From CAZJUP01 sp964549275 (GTDB lineage Bacteria; Fidelibacterota; Marinisomatia; Marinisomatales; TCS55), in NCBI GenBank assembly GCA_964549275.1, contig CAZJUP010000017.1, forward strand, positions 1 through 57,119: 57,119 nucleotides of DNA, in the 5' to 3' direction. The position numbers were made by a program, and so were the translations under genes. Positions 34,770 to 44,337 of this stretch are shown piece by piece; within the stretch, counting starts at the first letter, position 1, and every line of letters starts with the position of its first letter. The notes beneath the pieces were generated by a model. That model searched no databases, had not been told where the DNA came from, and was given only the letters and a program-made list of their open reading frames with translations.

Positions 34770-36161
34770 CTACCGTCCATGACCAAATACGGTTACCCAA
34801 ATTGTACCCAAAATGATTTTTAAATCTAATCTGAAACTTAAATTTTCGATGTAATAAAAGTCATATTTTAATTTTTGATGAACGTCCTCATATTTTTCAT
34901 CGTAGGGCTGTTTAATTTGTGCCCATCCTGAGACCCCGGGTCTAATTTTTAACCTCCGATGATAAAAAGGGTACTTATTCTGTAGTTTTTCTACGAAATA
35001 AGGCCGTTCTGGCCTCGGCCCAATGGTGGCCATATCTCCCCGAATAATATTAATCAATTGTGGAGTCTCGTCCAGATGAAACCGTCTTAAAATCTTCCCA
35101 ACAGATGTGATACGGCCATCATCTTTTCCTGACCAAACGGGTCCTGTTTTTTCTTCGGCATTAAAAACCATGGAACGAAATTTTTTGATAGCAAATTTCT
35201 CCCCCTCCCTGCCAATTCTTTCCTGTTCGTAAAAAATTGGACCTTTAGAATCCAATTTTATGGCAACAGCTGTAATGGCCCAAATCGGCAGCAACAGGAG
35301 GAAACTCGGGAGAGAAATAACCAAGTCAATTATCCGTTTAAAATATTTCGAATAATAAGTATCCAAATTCAAATTGACATCGATTAATGGGACACCCACC
35401 AGTTGATTTGTCCTTGCCAAACCCGTAACCACTTCATACATATCCGGCAGAATTTTCATCGAAACAGGTTTTCCATTGACATTCATCATGGCTTCCATAA
35501 TGCGTTCGGATGAGGGTTTGTCCAGTGCAATGATGACATCGTCAACATTTTTTTCCACTATGATAGTATTCATTGAATCTTCTGAACCAAGGATTTTTTC
35601 TTTTTTTACAATTTCTTCACCCGATTCCGGGTCATCTCCAGCTTGTAAAAACCCCTCCACTTCCAATCCATGATGGAAACTCCGGCTTAATTTTTCATAG
35701 ACATCTACCCCCCGGCGATTCACACCTAATATGACAGCTTTTCGTATCCCTATTTTTTTTCTTAAAAGCAGTTTTTGAATGGTATGAATGATGATTCTAC
35801 CGATTATAAGAAATCCTGAAAAGGTAAAGCCGTAGACGAGAAGGCTTTTAAATTCAAAGGGGAGTACGTATAGATTTAACACCTGCCCGGTAATGATGCC
35901 TACCAGAAAAAGGTAAACTAAAGGAATAATTCTTAATATTTCCTCAAACCTGGACAATGTGGCACGCGTGTCATATAAATTTGAAAGGATAAATAATAAT
36001 ATCCAAATCAGTTCAATAGAAATAAACCAGTAAAAAGAAGACCATGCCCCTTGAAACACATTCAGTTTAAAGATCAAAGAAAATGCTGCATAGCCCGCTA
36101 TAATATCGGCCCCCAATAGAAAAGCCAGTAAAATGCGATTGTATGTTCGCCCATTTATCAT
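34770..36161 (-). CDS. Polyprenyl-phosphate sugar phosphotransferase initiating the repeat unit
   Basis: The 463-residue membrane enzyme transfers a sugar phosphate from a nucleotide sugar to undecaprenyl phosphate. It has four N-terminal membrane helices (about 8-128), a Rossmann-like central region (RKAVILGVNRRGVDVYEKL) and a catalytic bac_transf domain: KRIIDLVISLPSFLLLLP, DSKGPIFYEQERIGREG, KKFRSM, LRRFHLDETPQLINI and RPGVSGWAQI. These are the hallmarks of the WcaJ/WbaP-type family. The sugar transferred is not certain; glucose, galactose or an N-acetyl-6-deoxyhexosamine are all possible. Confidence 0.94.
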   Translation of the reverse strand: MINGRTYNRILLAFLLGADIIAGYAAFSLIFKLNVFQGAWSSFYWFISIELIWILLFILSNLYDTRATLSRFEEILRIIPLVYLFLVGIITGQVLNLYVLPFEFKSLLVYGFTFSGFLIIGRIIIHTIQKLLLRKKIGIRKAVILGVNRRGVDVYEKLSRSFHHGLEVEGFLQAGDDPESGEEIVKKEKILGSEDSMNTIIVEKNVDDVIIALDKPSSERIMEAMMNVNGKPVSMKILPDMYEVVTGLARTNQLVGVPLIDVNLNLDTYYSKYFKRIIDLVISLPSFLLLLPIWAITAVAIKLDSKGPIFYEQERIGREGEKFAIKKFRSMVFNAEEKTGPVWSGKDDGRITSVGKILRRFHLDETPQLINIIRGDMATIGPRPERPYFVEKLQNKYPFYHRRLKIRPGVSGWAQIKQPYDEKYEDVHQKLKYDFYYIENLSFRLDLKIILGTIWVTVFGHGR

Positions 36162-36165
36162 ACTT

Positions 36166-37404
36166 CTAATTTACTTTCTCTTGATTCATTGGAGACTTAT
36201 TTTTGTGCAAGTTATTTTCGACAGCATGGGAAATTAACACTTCTTTACGGGCATTTTCTTTGATATACATCACACCATTTTGGCCATGCTCCAAGATTTT
36301 TTCCCGGTTATTTATGTAAAATTGTATTGATTTTGCCATAGAATTTGCATCTTCCGGTATTGCCATTAAACCACAATTTGCATTTTTAACAATTTTTTCC
36401 ACCTCTCCAGCAATGCTGACTACCACCGGCCGGCCGCAGGCCATGTACTCAAAAAGTTTTGATGGAATAGCATTTTTAAATAATGGATCATTTTTGAGAG
36501 GGACTAAACAAACGCTGCTCGATTTTATTTTTTGGACAAGAGCAGCTTTGGATTGCATAGGGAAAAATTCAATATTTCCTAATTCTGAATTTCGAATTAA
36601 TTGCTTTAACTCTTTTGCTTTAACCCCATCTCCTACAATTTGAAATTTTATTGGGTATTTTTCTAATCGTTTCGCCACATCCGGTAAAATATTCAACCCC
36701 TGGGCCAAACCGATATTCCCACTGAATAATATCGTAAAATTTTCATGGGGATTTTTGTCATATCTATCTGATAGTTCTATAAACTTTTTATCCACACCAT
36801 TTATCAAATTCACCATGGGTTTGAGGCATTGAGTTTGGTGATGGGTTTTAAAATATTTTTTAAATCCGGGGACGGCGAAAATAAATCCTGCAGCCGACCG
36901 ATATATTTTCGACTCGATCCATTTGCTGAGTTTTATCACTCCGGCTGATTTTATTTCTCCAAGACTTATAGCAGATTCGGGCCATAAATCCCTGATGTCC
37001 AACATAAACCTTTTCCCTTTCATTTTGGATAAAATCAACCCAATGATACCCGTGAAAAGTGGAGGGGATGATACAATGAGTATATCATAATTTTTTATTT
37101 TAAATGAGATATGAAGGGCAGAAACCATAAATGTAAGGTAGTGGCCCATTTTTTCGAATACAGACTCTCTGGAATTGGCCCAAACGTAGGTTCTTATTAT
37201 CGATAGTCCCGGATTTGTTTTTTCTGCGTGAACCCATCGATTACGATATCCCTTATAGTATACACCGGCAGGATAGTTGGGCATTTCACAGAGAACGGTA
37301 ACCTTATGCCCCATATCAGTTAATATTCGGCTATATTCTCCCCATCGCGTTGCGGCTGCACCAATTTCCGGAGGGAAATATTGAGTGACAATAACGATAT
37401 GCAT
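36166..37404 (-). CDS. Glycosyltransferase family 4, WbuB-like
   Basis: The 412-residue retaining GT-B glycosyltransferase has TQYFPPEIGAAATRW near the start (6-20), NYPAGVYYKGYRNRW (about 65-79), VLFSGN-type FTILFSGNIGLAQGL (about 227-241) and the donor-binding AIPSKLFEYMACGRPVV (about 318-334) with conserved E. It resembles WbuB-type transferases that use amino-deoxy sugars such as FucNAc. This fits with the CapD-like enzyme nearby. It lies five bases upstream of the initiating transferase gene. Confidence 0.9.
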   Translation of the reverse strand: MHIVIVTQYFPPEIGAAATRWGEYSRILTDMGHKVTVLCEMPNYPAGVYYKGYRNRWVHAEKTNPGLSIIRTYVWANSRESVFEKMGHYLTFMVSALHISFKIKNYDILIVSSPPLFTGIIGLILSKMKGKRFMLDIRDLWPESAISLGEIKSAGVIKLSKWIESKIYRSAAGFIFAVPGFKKYFKTHHQTQCLKPMVNLINGVDKKFIELSDRYDKNPHENFTILFSGNIGLAQGLNILPDVAKRLEKYPIKFQIVGDGVKAKELKQLIRNSELGNIEFFPMQSKAALVQKIKSSSVCLVPLKNDPLFKNAIPSKLFEYMACGRPVVVSIAGEVEKIVKNANCGLMAIPEDANSMAKSIQFYINNREKILEHGQNGVMYIKENARKEVLISHAVENNLHKNKSPMNQEKVN

Positions 37405-37436
37405 TCAGGTATATAGAGGTATTAATAAATTAGTGT

Positions 37437-38534
37437 TTATTCGGCGCGGGGAAGTAATACAAAAGAATAATCTGTTCTGGGATGATTGGATAAATTTGTT
37501 TGCCTGGACCCGTCCAATTTCATCATATAAATTTCCCAATTCCCATCACGTACAGACAAATGAACAATCCTTCTTCCATCGGGATAAAACCTTGGGCTCC
37601 AGTCATCGGCTGAATTGTTGGATAGATTTACAATATTTCTCCCTTCTGAATCCATTCCATATATTTCCTTATTCCCATCGCGGTTAGATGTAAATAAAAT
37701 ATTATTGCTCCAAGGTGAAAAGACCGGTTCCCAATCATCTGCATCATTTTCGGTCAATCGTTTTTGGTTCGTTCCATCTGAATTCATAATATATATTTCT
37801 TTGTTTCCATCTCTTTCAGAAGTGAATATTATTTTTTCACCGTCAGGCGAAAAAGAATTTCCTTCAGAAATAATGTCATGAGACATGGTATTTCGAGTGA
37901 GGTTTATGGCAACCTCTTCTAAAAGATTCAGGAAAAATATTTCCATTTTCCCCTTCTGCCAGGCTTGATAGATGATATAGGACCCATCGGGGGAAAACTG
38001 GGGCAGTTTTTCATACCAGGTTGAGTTGGTCAAGTTTCTTTTATTAGACCCATCGGAATCCATGACAAAAACGTCATAATTATCCGTTTCCGGGAAATAG
38101 GTTGTAAACACAATTCTATCCCCATTGGGAGAATATTTTGGCGTCCAATCATGTCCGGGACTATGAGTTAAATTTTTCAGGTTTCGCCCTTCCCACTGTG
38201 TATATCCGTCCATCCAGAATAAATCAACACTATATATTTCCCTATTGCCATCCCTGTCAGAAACAAAAGAGAGCTTTTTACCATCTGAAGAAATTGACGG
38301 GTTGAAATCCAGCCATTTATTTTTCGTCAAATGGGTCACATGCCCTCCATAAATATCGGCGATAAAAATATCATAATTCCACCATCGTCGGGAAGTAAAA
38401 ATAACGTGGGGATCGATATAAGGCTTATCCCTGTCCAAGTTGTCAGAACATCCTGTTAAACTGAATAAAAATGGGATAAAAACCATGAATAGTTCCACTC
38501 CAGAAAGAGAAACCTGTTTTTTATTTTTAATCAT
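37437..38534 (-). CDS. TolB-like beta-propeller lipoprotein
   Basis: The 365-residue protein has a signal sequence ending in the lipobox LTGC (about 26-29) and then about seven PD40/TolB-type repeats. Each carries variants of FSPDGxxIVFTSxRDGNxEIYxMD, for example FVSDRDGNREIYSVD and FTSERDGNKEIYIMNSDG. It would be a propeller anchored in the envelope. It lies between two glycosyltransferase genes and overlaps the upstream one by four bases, so it is co-translated with capsule genes, an unusual position for a TolB-like protein. It may bind polysaccharide or protein partners; its function is unknown. Confidence 0.85.
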   Translation of the reverse strand: MIKNKKQVSLSGVELFMVFIPFLFSLTGCSDNLDRDKPYIDPHVIFTSRRWWNYDIFIADIYGGHVTHLTKNKWLDFNPSISSDGKKLSFVSDRDGNREIYSVDLFWMDGYTQWEGRNLKNLTHSPGHDWTPKYSPNGDRIVFTTYFPETDNYDVFVMDSDGSNKRNLTNSTWYEKLPQFSPDGSYIIYQAWQKGKMEIFFLNLLEEVAINLTRNTMSHDIISEGNSFSPDGEKIIFTSERDGNKEIYIMNSDGTNQKRLTENDADDWEPVFSPWSNNILFTSNRDGNKEIYGMDSEGRNIVNLSNNSADDWSPRFYPDGRRIVHLSVRDGNWEIYMMKLDGSRQTNLSNHPRTDYSFVLLPRAE

Positions 38535-39640
38535 ACTTGAATCATACAGTTTTTATAAATTTTCTTCATTTGATTTACATTTTTATTCCAATCAAACTTG
38601 GCTATTACTCTTTCTCTGCCCTTTTTCCCAAGTGTGATTCTCAAATCTTCGTCTTCAATAAGTTTCTTGAGAGCCTCTGCTAGCTTTTCCGGAGAATTTG
38701 GTGGTATCATTAACCCTGTGATATTATTTCGATTTACTTCAGCAAATCCACCAACATTTGATGTAATTATGGGAAGGCCGCATGCGGATGCTTCTAAAGC
38801 AGACACTCCGAAACTTTCTCGAGTGGATACAGACACAAAAATAGACATTTTTTGGTAATATTCTACCACCTTATTGTGAGGGACAAATCCCGTGAATGTA
38901 ATAAATTCATTAATGTTCAGAGCATTGGCCATTTGTTTCATATTATCCCACAATGTTCCAGAACCAACCAACAGAATATGTATCGTGGTTATCTTATATC
39001 GGTGAACTAAAATTTTTACCGCATTTAAAAAACAATTGATTCCATTATGGGCTTCAAAACTTTTTACCGTGCCAATGGTGAGTATTGAGTCCTTTTTTTT
39101 CAGTGGGGCGAATTGATGAGTATCGATCCCAAAATTCGTAATCTCTATTTTTTTATTTATAATTTTGTGCTGAATATGGCGGGCCATGGCCTGACTGGTG
39201 GACATCACCTTATCAGCTGACAGCAGTACTTTTTTTAACAGCCACTTATTCAGACTGCTCTTAGAGGGAAAATCATAAACATCACTGCCCCATACTGAGA
39301 GCAAAAATGGTTTAAACCGGGTTAACATAGCTAACACACCATAACTTGATGCGTAATGGGCATGCAAAAGGTCTGGCTCAATTTCACTTATAATTTTTTT
39401 CAAATACGGCAGAGCTAATCCGTATTGTATTTTTGAAAAATGCGGGGTTCTGCGATTTTTAATCGTTTGATCTAAATCTTTGAAATAAATCGAAATCTGA
39501 TTTTCGTCATATTGGCTTTTAATTGAGTTTGTGGGACTGAATAAACTGAAAATATGGACTTGAATCCCTTCTTTTTTTAATGAAATGGCCCATTTAACCG
39601 TATGGGGAGAATTGGCGTCTGATAACATGAGGATTTTCAT
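38531..39640 (-). CDS. Glycosyltransferase family 4
   Basis: The 369-residue GT-B enzyme starts with MLSDANSPHTVKWAISL (4-20), the acceptor-side loop of family 4 transferases. It has LHAHYASSYGVLAMLT (about 92-107), ILLVGSGTLWDNMKQMA in the donor half and the E-x7-E-like segment STRESFGVSALEASACGLPI (about 273-292). It adds one sugar of the repeat unit on the cytoplasmic face; the sugar cannot be predicted. It begins the minus-strand set GT4, TolB-like, GT4, initiating transferase, dehydratase, Wzi, and diverges from the GT2 gene across a 93-bp AT-rich gap. Confidence 0.92.
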   Translation of the reverse strand: MKILMLSDANSPHTVKWAISLKKEGIQVHIFSLFSPTNSIKSQYDENQISIYFKDLDQTIKNRRTPHFSKIQYGLALPYLKKIISEIEPDLLHAHYASSYGVLAMLTRFKPFLLSVWGSDVYDFPSKSSLNKWLLKKVLLSADKVMSTSQAMARHIQHKIINKKIEITNFGIDTHQFAPLKKKDSILTIGTVKSFEAHNGINCFLNAVKILVHRYKITTIHILLVGSGTLWDNMKQMANALNINEFITFTGFVPHNKVVEYYQKMSIFVSVSTRESFGVSALEASACGLPIITSNVGGFAEVNRNNITGLMIPPNSPEKLAEALKKLIEDEDLRITLGKKGRERVIAKFDWNKNVNQMKKIYKNCMIQV

Positions 39641-39733
39641 ATCTCTAAAACTATTTGATTATTATCGTTAATTTCTTACCACTAATCATTTGAGAAATTT
39701 AGCGAACAAGCCCACTCAAACATAATTGTATCT

Positions 39734-40636
39734 ATGGATATCTCGATTATCATTGTGAGTTATAATGTAAAGGAATACCTTTTAAAATGTCTCCAGTCTG
39801 TGGTCTTATTCTGCACCGGAAATTATCAATACGAAATCATTATTGTAGACAATGCTTCAGCGGACGGCAGCAGTGATGCTGTGAAAAAGATGTTCCCGGA
39901 TATCACTCTTATTCAGAATACAGAAAATCTGGGATTCTCTAAAGCTGTAAATCAAGGGTGTACTCCGGCAAAAGGTAAATACATCTTTATCTTAAATCCT
40001 GATACCCAATTTACTGAAGACAGTTTGGCACTATTATTTGCCGAAATGGAGAGAGATACTTCCCTGGGTATTGTGGCGCCAATGTTGGTGAACAATCAGC
40101 AAAATCGCCAGCAGTCTTATTGGCGAAAACCTACTTTATTAAACAGTATTGGCAGTATTCTTCATTTGGATAACTTGTTATGGGAGAAAAATTACAGGCA
40201 CCAAAATCATGATTCACCGTTAGAACCGGACTGTGTGTCAGGTGCCGCTATATTTATACGCAAACATATCCTGGAGACACTGAATGGCTTAAATGATACC
40301 CTGTTTTGGATGGAAGATATGGATCTATGCCTACGCGTTAAAACTTTGGGATATAAAATTCTATATACACCTCAAACACAGATTATCCATCACGTCGGTA
40401 AAAGCAGTGAAAAAAACCAACGGGTAACCATTTCTAATCAAATCCTGAGTAAAATTAAATATTTTAAAATTCACCACTCGAAAACAGCCACAATTGTTTT
40501 ATCAGTTGTTATTTTTATGGCCGTCATCTTAAAAGGAATACTTTTTTCCTTATTGTTCCCCATGGGAAAAGTTTACAAAAAAAAGGCTGTGGCATATCTC
40601 TATACTTTCAATTTGTTGATCCATCGTAATTATTAA
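39734..40636 (+). CDS. Glycosyltransferase family 2, rhamnosyltransferase-like
   Basis: The 300-residue GT-A enzyme has the N-terminal IIIVSYNVKEYLLKCLQSV (5-23), DNASADGSSD (46-55), the DxD-like FILNPDTQFTEDS (about 87-99) and CVSGAAIFIRKHILE, then FWMEDMDLCLRVK (about 193-205). These are typical of WbbL-type rhamnosyltransferases. A C-terminal hydrophobic segment (about 254-278) may anchor it in the membrane. It is the only plus-strand gene in the polysaccharide locus and is convergent with the polymerase gene across 13 bases. Confidence 0.92.
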   Translation: MDISIIIVSYNVKEYLLKCLQSVVLFCTGNYQYEIIIVDNASADGSSDAVKKMFPDITLIQNTENLGFSKAVNQGCTPAKGKYIFILNPDTQFTEDSLALLFAEMERDTSLGIVAPMLVNNQQNRQQSYWRKPTLLNSIGSILHLDNLLWEKNYRHQNHDSPLEPDCVSGAAIFIRKHILETLNGLNDTLFWMEDMDLCLRVKTLGYKILYTPQTQIIHHVGKSSEKNQRVTISNQILSKIKYFKIHHSKTATIVLSVVIFMAVILKGILFSLLFPMGKVYKKKAVAYLYTFNLLIHRNY

Positions 40637-40649
40637 GCATTTCCAATTC

Positions 40650-41963
40650 CTATTTGATGAATTGGAGTTGATTCTTGTTTATCATTGTTGAATTCCGGAA
40701 TTGATATATTACAGAGATTGATAAACCAAACATGATCCACATAGGAAAAAAGTAGATTGTTGAACTCGCGGCAATTGCAGCCGGAATAAACCCCAACATG
40801 GCCAACAGAAGTGATGACGCATAATATTTTAAATCTCCGCTACGGGTAGACTGAATTATTTTATACAGGTTGTATACTATGGCACCATACCATGCTGCAA
40901 AGAGGATAAAAAACACAACACCGCCCTCAACAAGAATTTCGACCCAGAAATTATGCATACTTGTAAATCGCCCTTCCACGCCACCCAAAGATTCCTGAAC
41001 CGCAACTGACCCCCCTGACCCCACACCAAGACCATTGGTTTTTTTCAATGCATCCAGTCCATTATCAACCAGTTCCCGCCGCCATTCCAAAGAGCCGCCA
41101 ACATCCAGGTCTCCTTTTATATACAGGGATAACGCTTCAATCGTATTGGCAACTTCATTAAGACGGGGGTCCTCGCTTTCACTCCATTGAAACATCCCCC
41201 ATATTATTGACAAAATGAATGCCCAAATCAGAGCCAGTGTCACAATTTTTTTCTTTATGATTAACAAGTACAAACAAAAGATGACCAAAAGGCCCAGAAA
41301 CACTGCCCGAGAGGCTGCCAAAACAATAATTACTGAAATTGCAAGAGCGCCGATTCCCTTTACCGATACTTTTTTACTGCATAAAAAGAAAGGTAAAATC
41401 AATACCATTGCAATGGCTAAATTATTTGTATTCCAGTGAAATCCCGTGGGGGGTTGAACATCTGTTATCCTTGCCAGATTTTCAATTCCCATTTCCCGGT
41501 TAATCGTTTTTCCGAAATGCACCGCCCACGGGGAAAATGGAGATATGGGCAATCTAAATGCTGTGAATGATTCCAATAATGAAAGGAGGAGTTCTATCAG
41601 AAATACTGTTGCCAGCGCATGAAAAAGCAAATCGAAATTCTTTTTCTCCATGGTACTCCAAATAATGACTGAAACGACAACAGTTCCGCATCCCAGATAA
41701 AAAAGATATTTAAGCGCATAGATTTTATCGGGTGCCCAAAAAATGGACAGGCCATACCAAATTATCATGAGGAAAAAAATTAATTCATATTTACCCGAAT
41801 GCTTTGGATAAGAAAGCTTAAAGCCCGATTGTTTCATTTTCAATCCGGCAACAATACCCAATACAATTAAAATGATATGAAACAAATAGACATCGGCATA
41901 ACTGATGCCAACGCCAATCACGCCGGATACAATAAAAATCCTCATGAGGGTATTCAGATTCAT
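40650..41963 (-). CDS. O-antigen polymerase/ligase family (Wzy/WaaL) membrane protein
   Basis: The 437-residue protein has about ten to twelve membrane helices and one large periplasmic loop (about 255-335). The loop holds GLGVGSGGSVAVQ and TSMHNFWVEILVEGG, the conserved His-containing motif of the O-antigen ligase family. In a locus with a flippase and a Wzz-like protein the likely role is polymerising repeat units at the periplasmic face; ligase activity is an alternative. It begins at 41963, one base before the flippase stop, so the two are co-translated. Confidence 0.87.
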   Translation of the reverse strand: MNLNTLMRIFIVSGVIGVGISYADVYLFHIILIVLGIVAGLKMKQSGFKLSYPKHSGKYELIFFLMIIWYGLSIFWAPDKIYALKYLFYLGCGTVVVSVIIWSTMEKKNFDLLFHALATVFLIELLLSLLESFTAFRLPISPFSPWAVHFGKTINREMGIENLARITDVQPPTGFHWNTNNLAIAMVLILPFFLCSKKVSVKGIGALAISVIIVLAASRAVFLGLLVIFCLYLLIIKKKIVTLALIWAFILSIIWGMFQWSESEDPRLNEVANTIEALSLYIKGDLDVGGSLEWRRELVDNGLDALKKTNGLGVGSGGSVAVQESLGGVEGRFTSMHNFWVEILVEGGVVFFILFAAWYGAIVYNLYKIIQSTRSGDLKYYASSLLLAMLGFIPAAIAASSTIYFFPMWIMFGLSISVIYQFRNSTMINKNQLQFIK

Positions 41964-43214
41964 TTATGACCTGATTTTTAAATACGAGAATCCAATCAAT
42001 CCAAGAACAGAAATTTCAAAAACAATCAAGGAAACGGGTAGAGAAATAATCCCCAATGTTTTAACCATAGCCAGAAATGAAACAAAGCCTAATAAACCAG
42101 AATAGAGCAATATTTTCGCGTATTTAGAGTCTGCTTCATTGGCCACCATCCACTGGCGTCCCAGAACATGGGTCATGGCAGTAAGGGGTAGTAAAACGGC
42201 AAATATTTTTAACGTTTTTCCTGCTCCCAGGTATTCTGGCCCCAGTAAAATTTTAATAATTGGAAAACAAAATAAAATCAGAGATATGCCAAATAACACT
42301 CCAATGAAAACCATTAAAGCTAAAAATAATTTAGCCTGTTTTTTTGCCTTCTTTTTGTCGGTGTCTACCGCGGCGCTCATGTGGGGGAAAAACGCCTGAC
42401 CAAGGGGACCATATAACGTATTAAAAGCCCGGTGTATTCTGGCTGCCCCATAATAGAGTCCCAACTGAATGGGGTTGACGGCTGCACTCAATATAAAAAC
42501 ACTGATATTATTAATTATCATGGGTAAAACGGTGATTAAAAAGCTGTGGCGTGAATTTCTCCAGGTTGATTTTACGGTTTTCAATCCAGATAATTTTAAT
42601 GGCCCTGTTAAGTTTTTCATATAAGTAAATAAATATAGAAATAATCCCAAACTGGACAAGGCGTAGGCTGCCAGAACGATCCAACCATCTCTCGGGGAAT
42701 CCACAAGAAGGACAATTATCAAAAATCCCATTGCACGAAAAATTATTTTTGTTACAGCGATAATCCCCAGTTTTTCTATCCCTTGAAAATACCAGGTTGG
42801 AATCAAACCCTGGGCAATTGAACCCAGAGCAACAATTAAAATGTAGGTGGGGATTTGATGAAAAACGGGGACAACCAGCACGGTAATTAGTGATAGAATG
42901 GCAACAACAGGAATTAAAAATAGTTTAAACGTAAATACGTCCCCAATCAGGGAAAAGATTTTTTCAGAGTCAGCTTTATTTTTTGCGATGTTTCTTGTTG
43001 CCGTAAGGGGAAACCCAAATTCCATCATTAACAGAATGAGAATTCCAAAGGTTTGAGCCAACCCTACTTTTCCAAGCTCAGCAGGGCCCAGGGCTCTGGC
43101 GATAAGGGGTAATATCACTAATGCTAAAAGATAATCTGAGAAATGTGCTATGTACAGTGAAAATGAATTCGCCACCAAGGGGTGGCGAATTTTTTGCATC
43201 ATTTTTTTTAACAT
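41964..43214 (-). CDS. Oligosaccharide-repeat flippase (Wzx-like)
   Basis: The 416-residue MATE/MOP-superfamily protein has about twelve membrane helices. The N-terminus contains LALVILPLIARALGPAELG (30-48), the classic Wzx start, followed by FGFPLTATRNIAKNKADS (65-82). It would move the lipid-linked repeat unit across the inner membrane. It directly precedes the polymerase gene and follows the epimerase gene by about 32 bases, in the minus-strand operon that begins with the export gene. Confidence 0.93.
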   Translation of the reverse strand: MLKKMMQKIRHPLVANSFSLYIAHFSDYLLALVILPLIARALGPAELGKVGLAQTFGILILLMMEFGFPLTATRNIAKNKADSEKIFSLIGDVFTFKLFLIPVVAILSLITVLVVPVFHQIPTYILIVALGSIAQGLIPTWYFQGIEKLGIIAVTKIIFRAMGFLIIVLLVDSPRDGWIVLAAYALSSLGLFLYLFTYMKNLTGPLKLSGLKTVKSTWRNSRHSFLITVLPMIINNISVFILSAAVNPIQLGLYYGAARIHRAFNTLYGPLGQAFFPHMSAAVDTDKKKAKKQAKLFLALMVFIGVLFGISLILFCFPIIKILLGPEYLGAGKTLKIFAVLLPLTAMTHVLGRQWMVANEADSKYAKILLYSGLLGFVSFLAMVKTLGIISLPVSLIVFEISVLGLIGFSYLKIRS

Positions 43215-43246
43215 TTATTACCTGTTAAATCCAGACGTTCTGCTTT

Positions 43247-44329
43247 TCACTTTAGATAATTTATTAGAGAATTAACAATGGATTGCCCTGCATTACCCTC
43301 GCCGTAAATCCCGGATGAAAACTCCTTCTTTTTTTCTGCCCTGGCCTGAAAAGCAGATAAGAGGTCATCTTCGTGGGGAGATGACAACCGGTTAAATCCA
43401 CCTTGAACTAATTCCACCCATTCTGTTTCCGGGCGAACAGTTATACAATATTTTTTAGAAAAATAAGCTTCCTTTTGCAAGCCGCCACTATCGGTAATCA
43501 CCATTTCACAGTTTCTCAGGAGCCGAACCATGGATATATACCCCACCGGGGGAATACACTTAAAATCAAGTGTGAAACCAAATTCGGTTATTTTCTTTTT
43601 GGTTCGTGGATGTAAAGGCATGACGATTCGAGTGGTTTTATTGATTTGATTTAAACCCTTAACGATGGACCGGAGGTTTTTCATTTTGTCCGTATTTTCC
43701 TGACGGTGAATTGTGGCTAAGACAAAGGGCTCATTTCTATTTAATTCGATTTCACGATTTAAGTTTGTATGGGATTTTTTACTCATTTCTAAAAAAGCAT
43801 CATACATGACATCACCACAATGGTTGACGATGACATCTCCCTGCGTTACGATTCCCTCTTTTTTTAAATTTTGTTCGGCGTTTTCAGTTGGACAAAAAAG
43901 GAGAGTAGAACAATGGTCTGTAAGAACACGATTAATTTCTTCGGGCATTTCCCGATTATAGCTTCTCAGACCTGCTTCCACATGGGCAATGGGAATATGC
44001 AATTTTGATGCAGTCAAAGCCCCGGCCAGTGTGGAGTTTGTATCTCCATAAACCAGGACTATGTCGGGTATTTCTTTAAATAGTACAGGTTCAATTCTCT
44101 CCAGCATTTTTCCTGTCATTTCTCCATGGGATGCCTGGTTTACGTTTAATGAATATCCAGGTTCAGGCAGATTCATTTCCCGGAAAAAAACATCAGACAT
44201 ATTTGGGTCAAAATGCTGGCCGGTATGAACAATGATTTCGGTGAGATTTTTCTTATGGGTGATATGCCGAGAGACCATGGCTGCTTTTATAAATTGAGGA
44301 CGGGCGCCAAGAATAGTGAGGATTTTCAT
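43247..44329 (-). CDS. Non-hydrolysing UDP-sugar 2-epimerase, WecB/WbpI-like
   Basis: The 360-residue enzyme has the family N-terminus MKILTILGARPQFIKAAMVS, then IIVHTGQHFDPNMSDVFF (33-50), VYGDTNSTLAGAL (about 93-105), HVEAGLRSYNREMPEEINR (115-133) and the C-terminal ITDSGGLQKEAYF. It inverts C2 of a UDP-N-acetyl hexosamine. Because its two upstream neighbours resemble WbpD and WbpB, it is more likely to act like WbpI on a diacetamido-uronate than on UDP-GlcNAc, but WecB activity is possible. Confidence 0.92.
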   Translation of the reverse strand: MKILTILGARPQFIKAAMVSRHITHKKNLTEIIVHTGQHFDPNMSDVFFREMNLPEPGYSLNVNQASHGEMTGKMLERIEPVLFKEIPDIVLVYGDTNSTLAGALTASKLHIPIAHVEAGLRSYNREMPEEINRVLTDHCSTLLFCPTENAEQNLKKEGIVTQGDVIVNHCGDVMYDAFLEMSKKSHTNLNREIELNRNEPFVLATIHRQENTDKMKNLRSIVKGLNQINKTTRIVMPLHPRTKKKITEFGFTLDFKCIPPVGYISMVRLLRNCEMVITDSGGLQKEAYFSKKYCITVRPETEWVELVQGGFNRLSSPHEDDLLSAFQARAEKKKEFSSGIYGEGNAGQSIVNSLINYLK

Positions 44330-44337
44330 ATATATGA

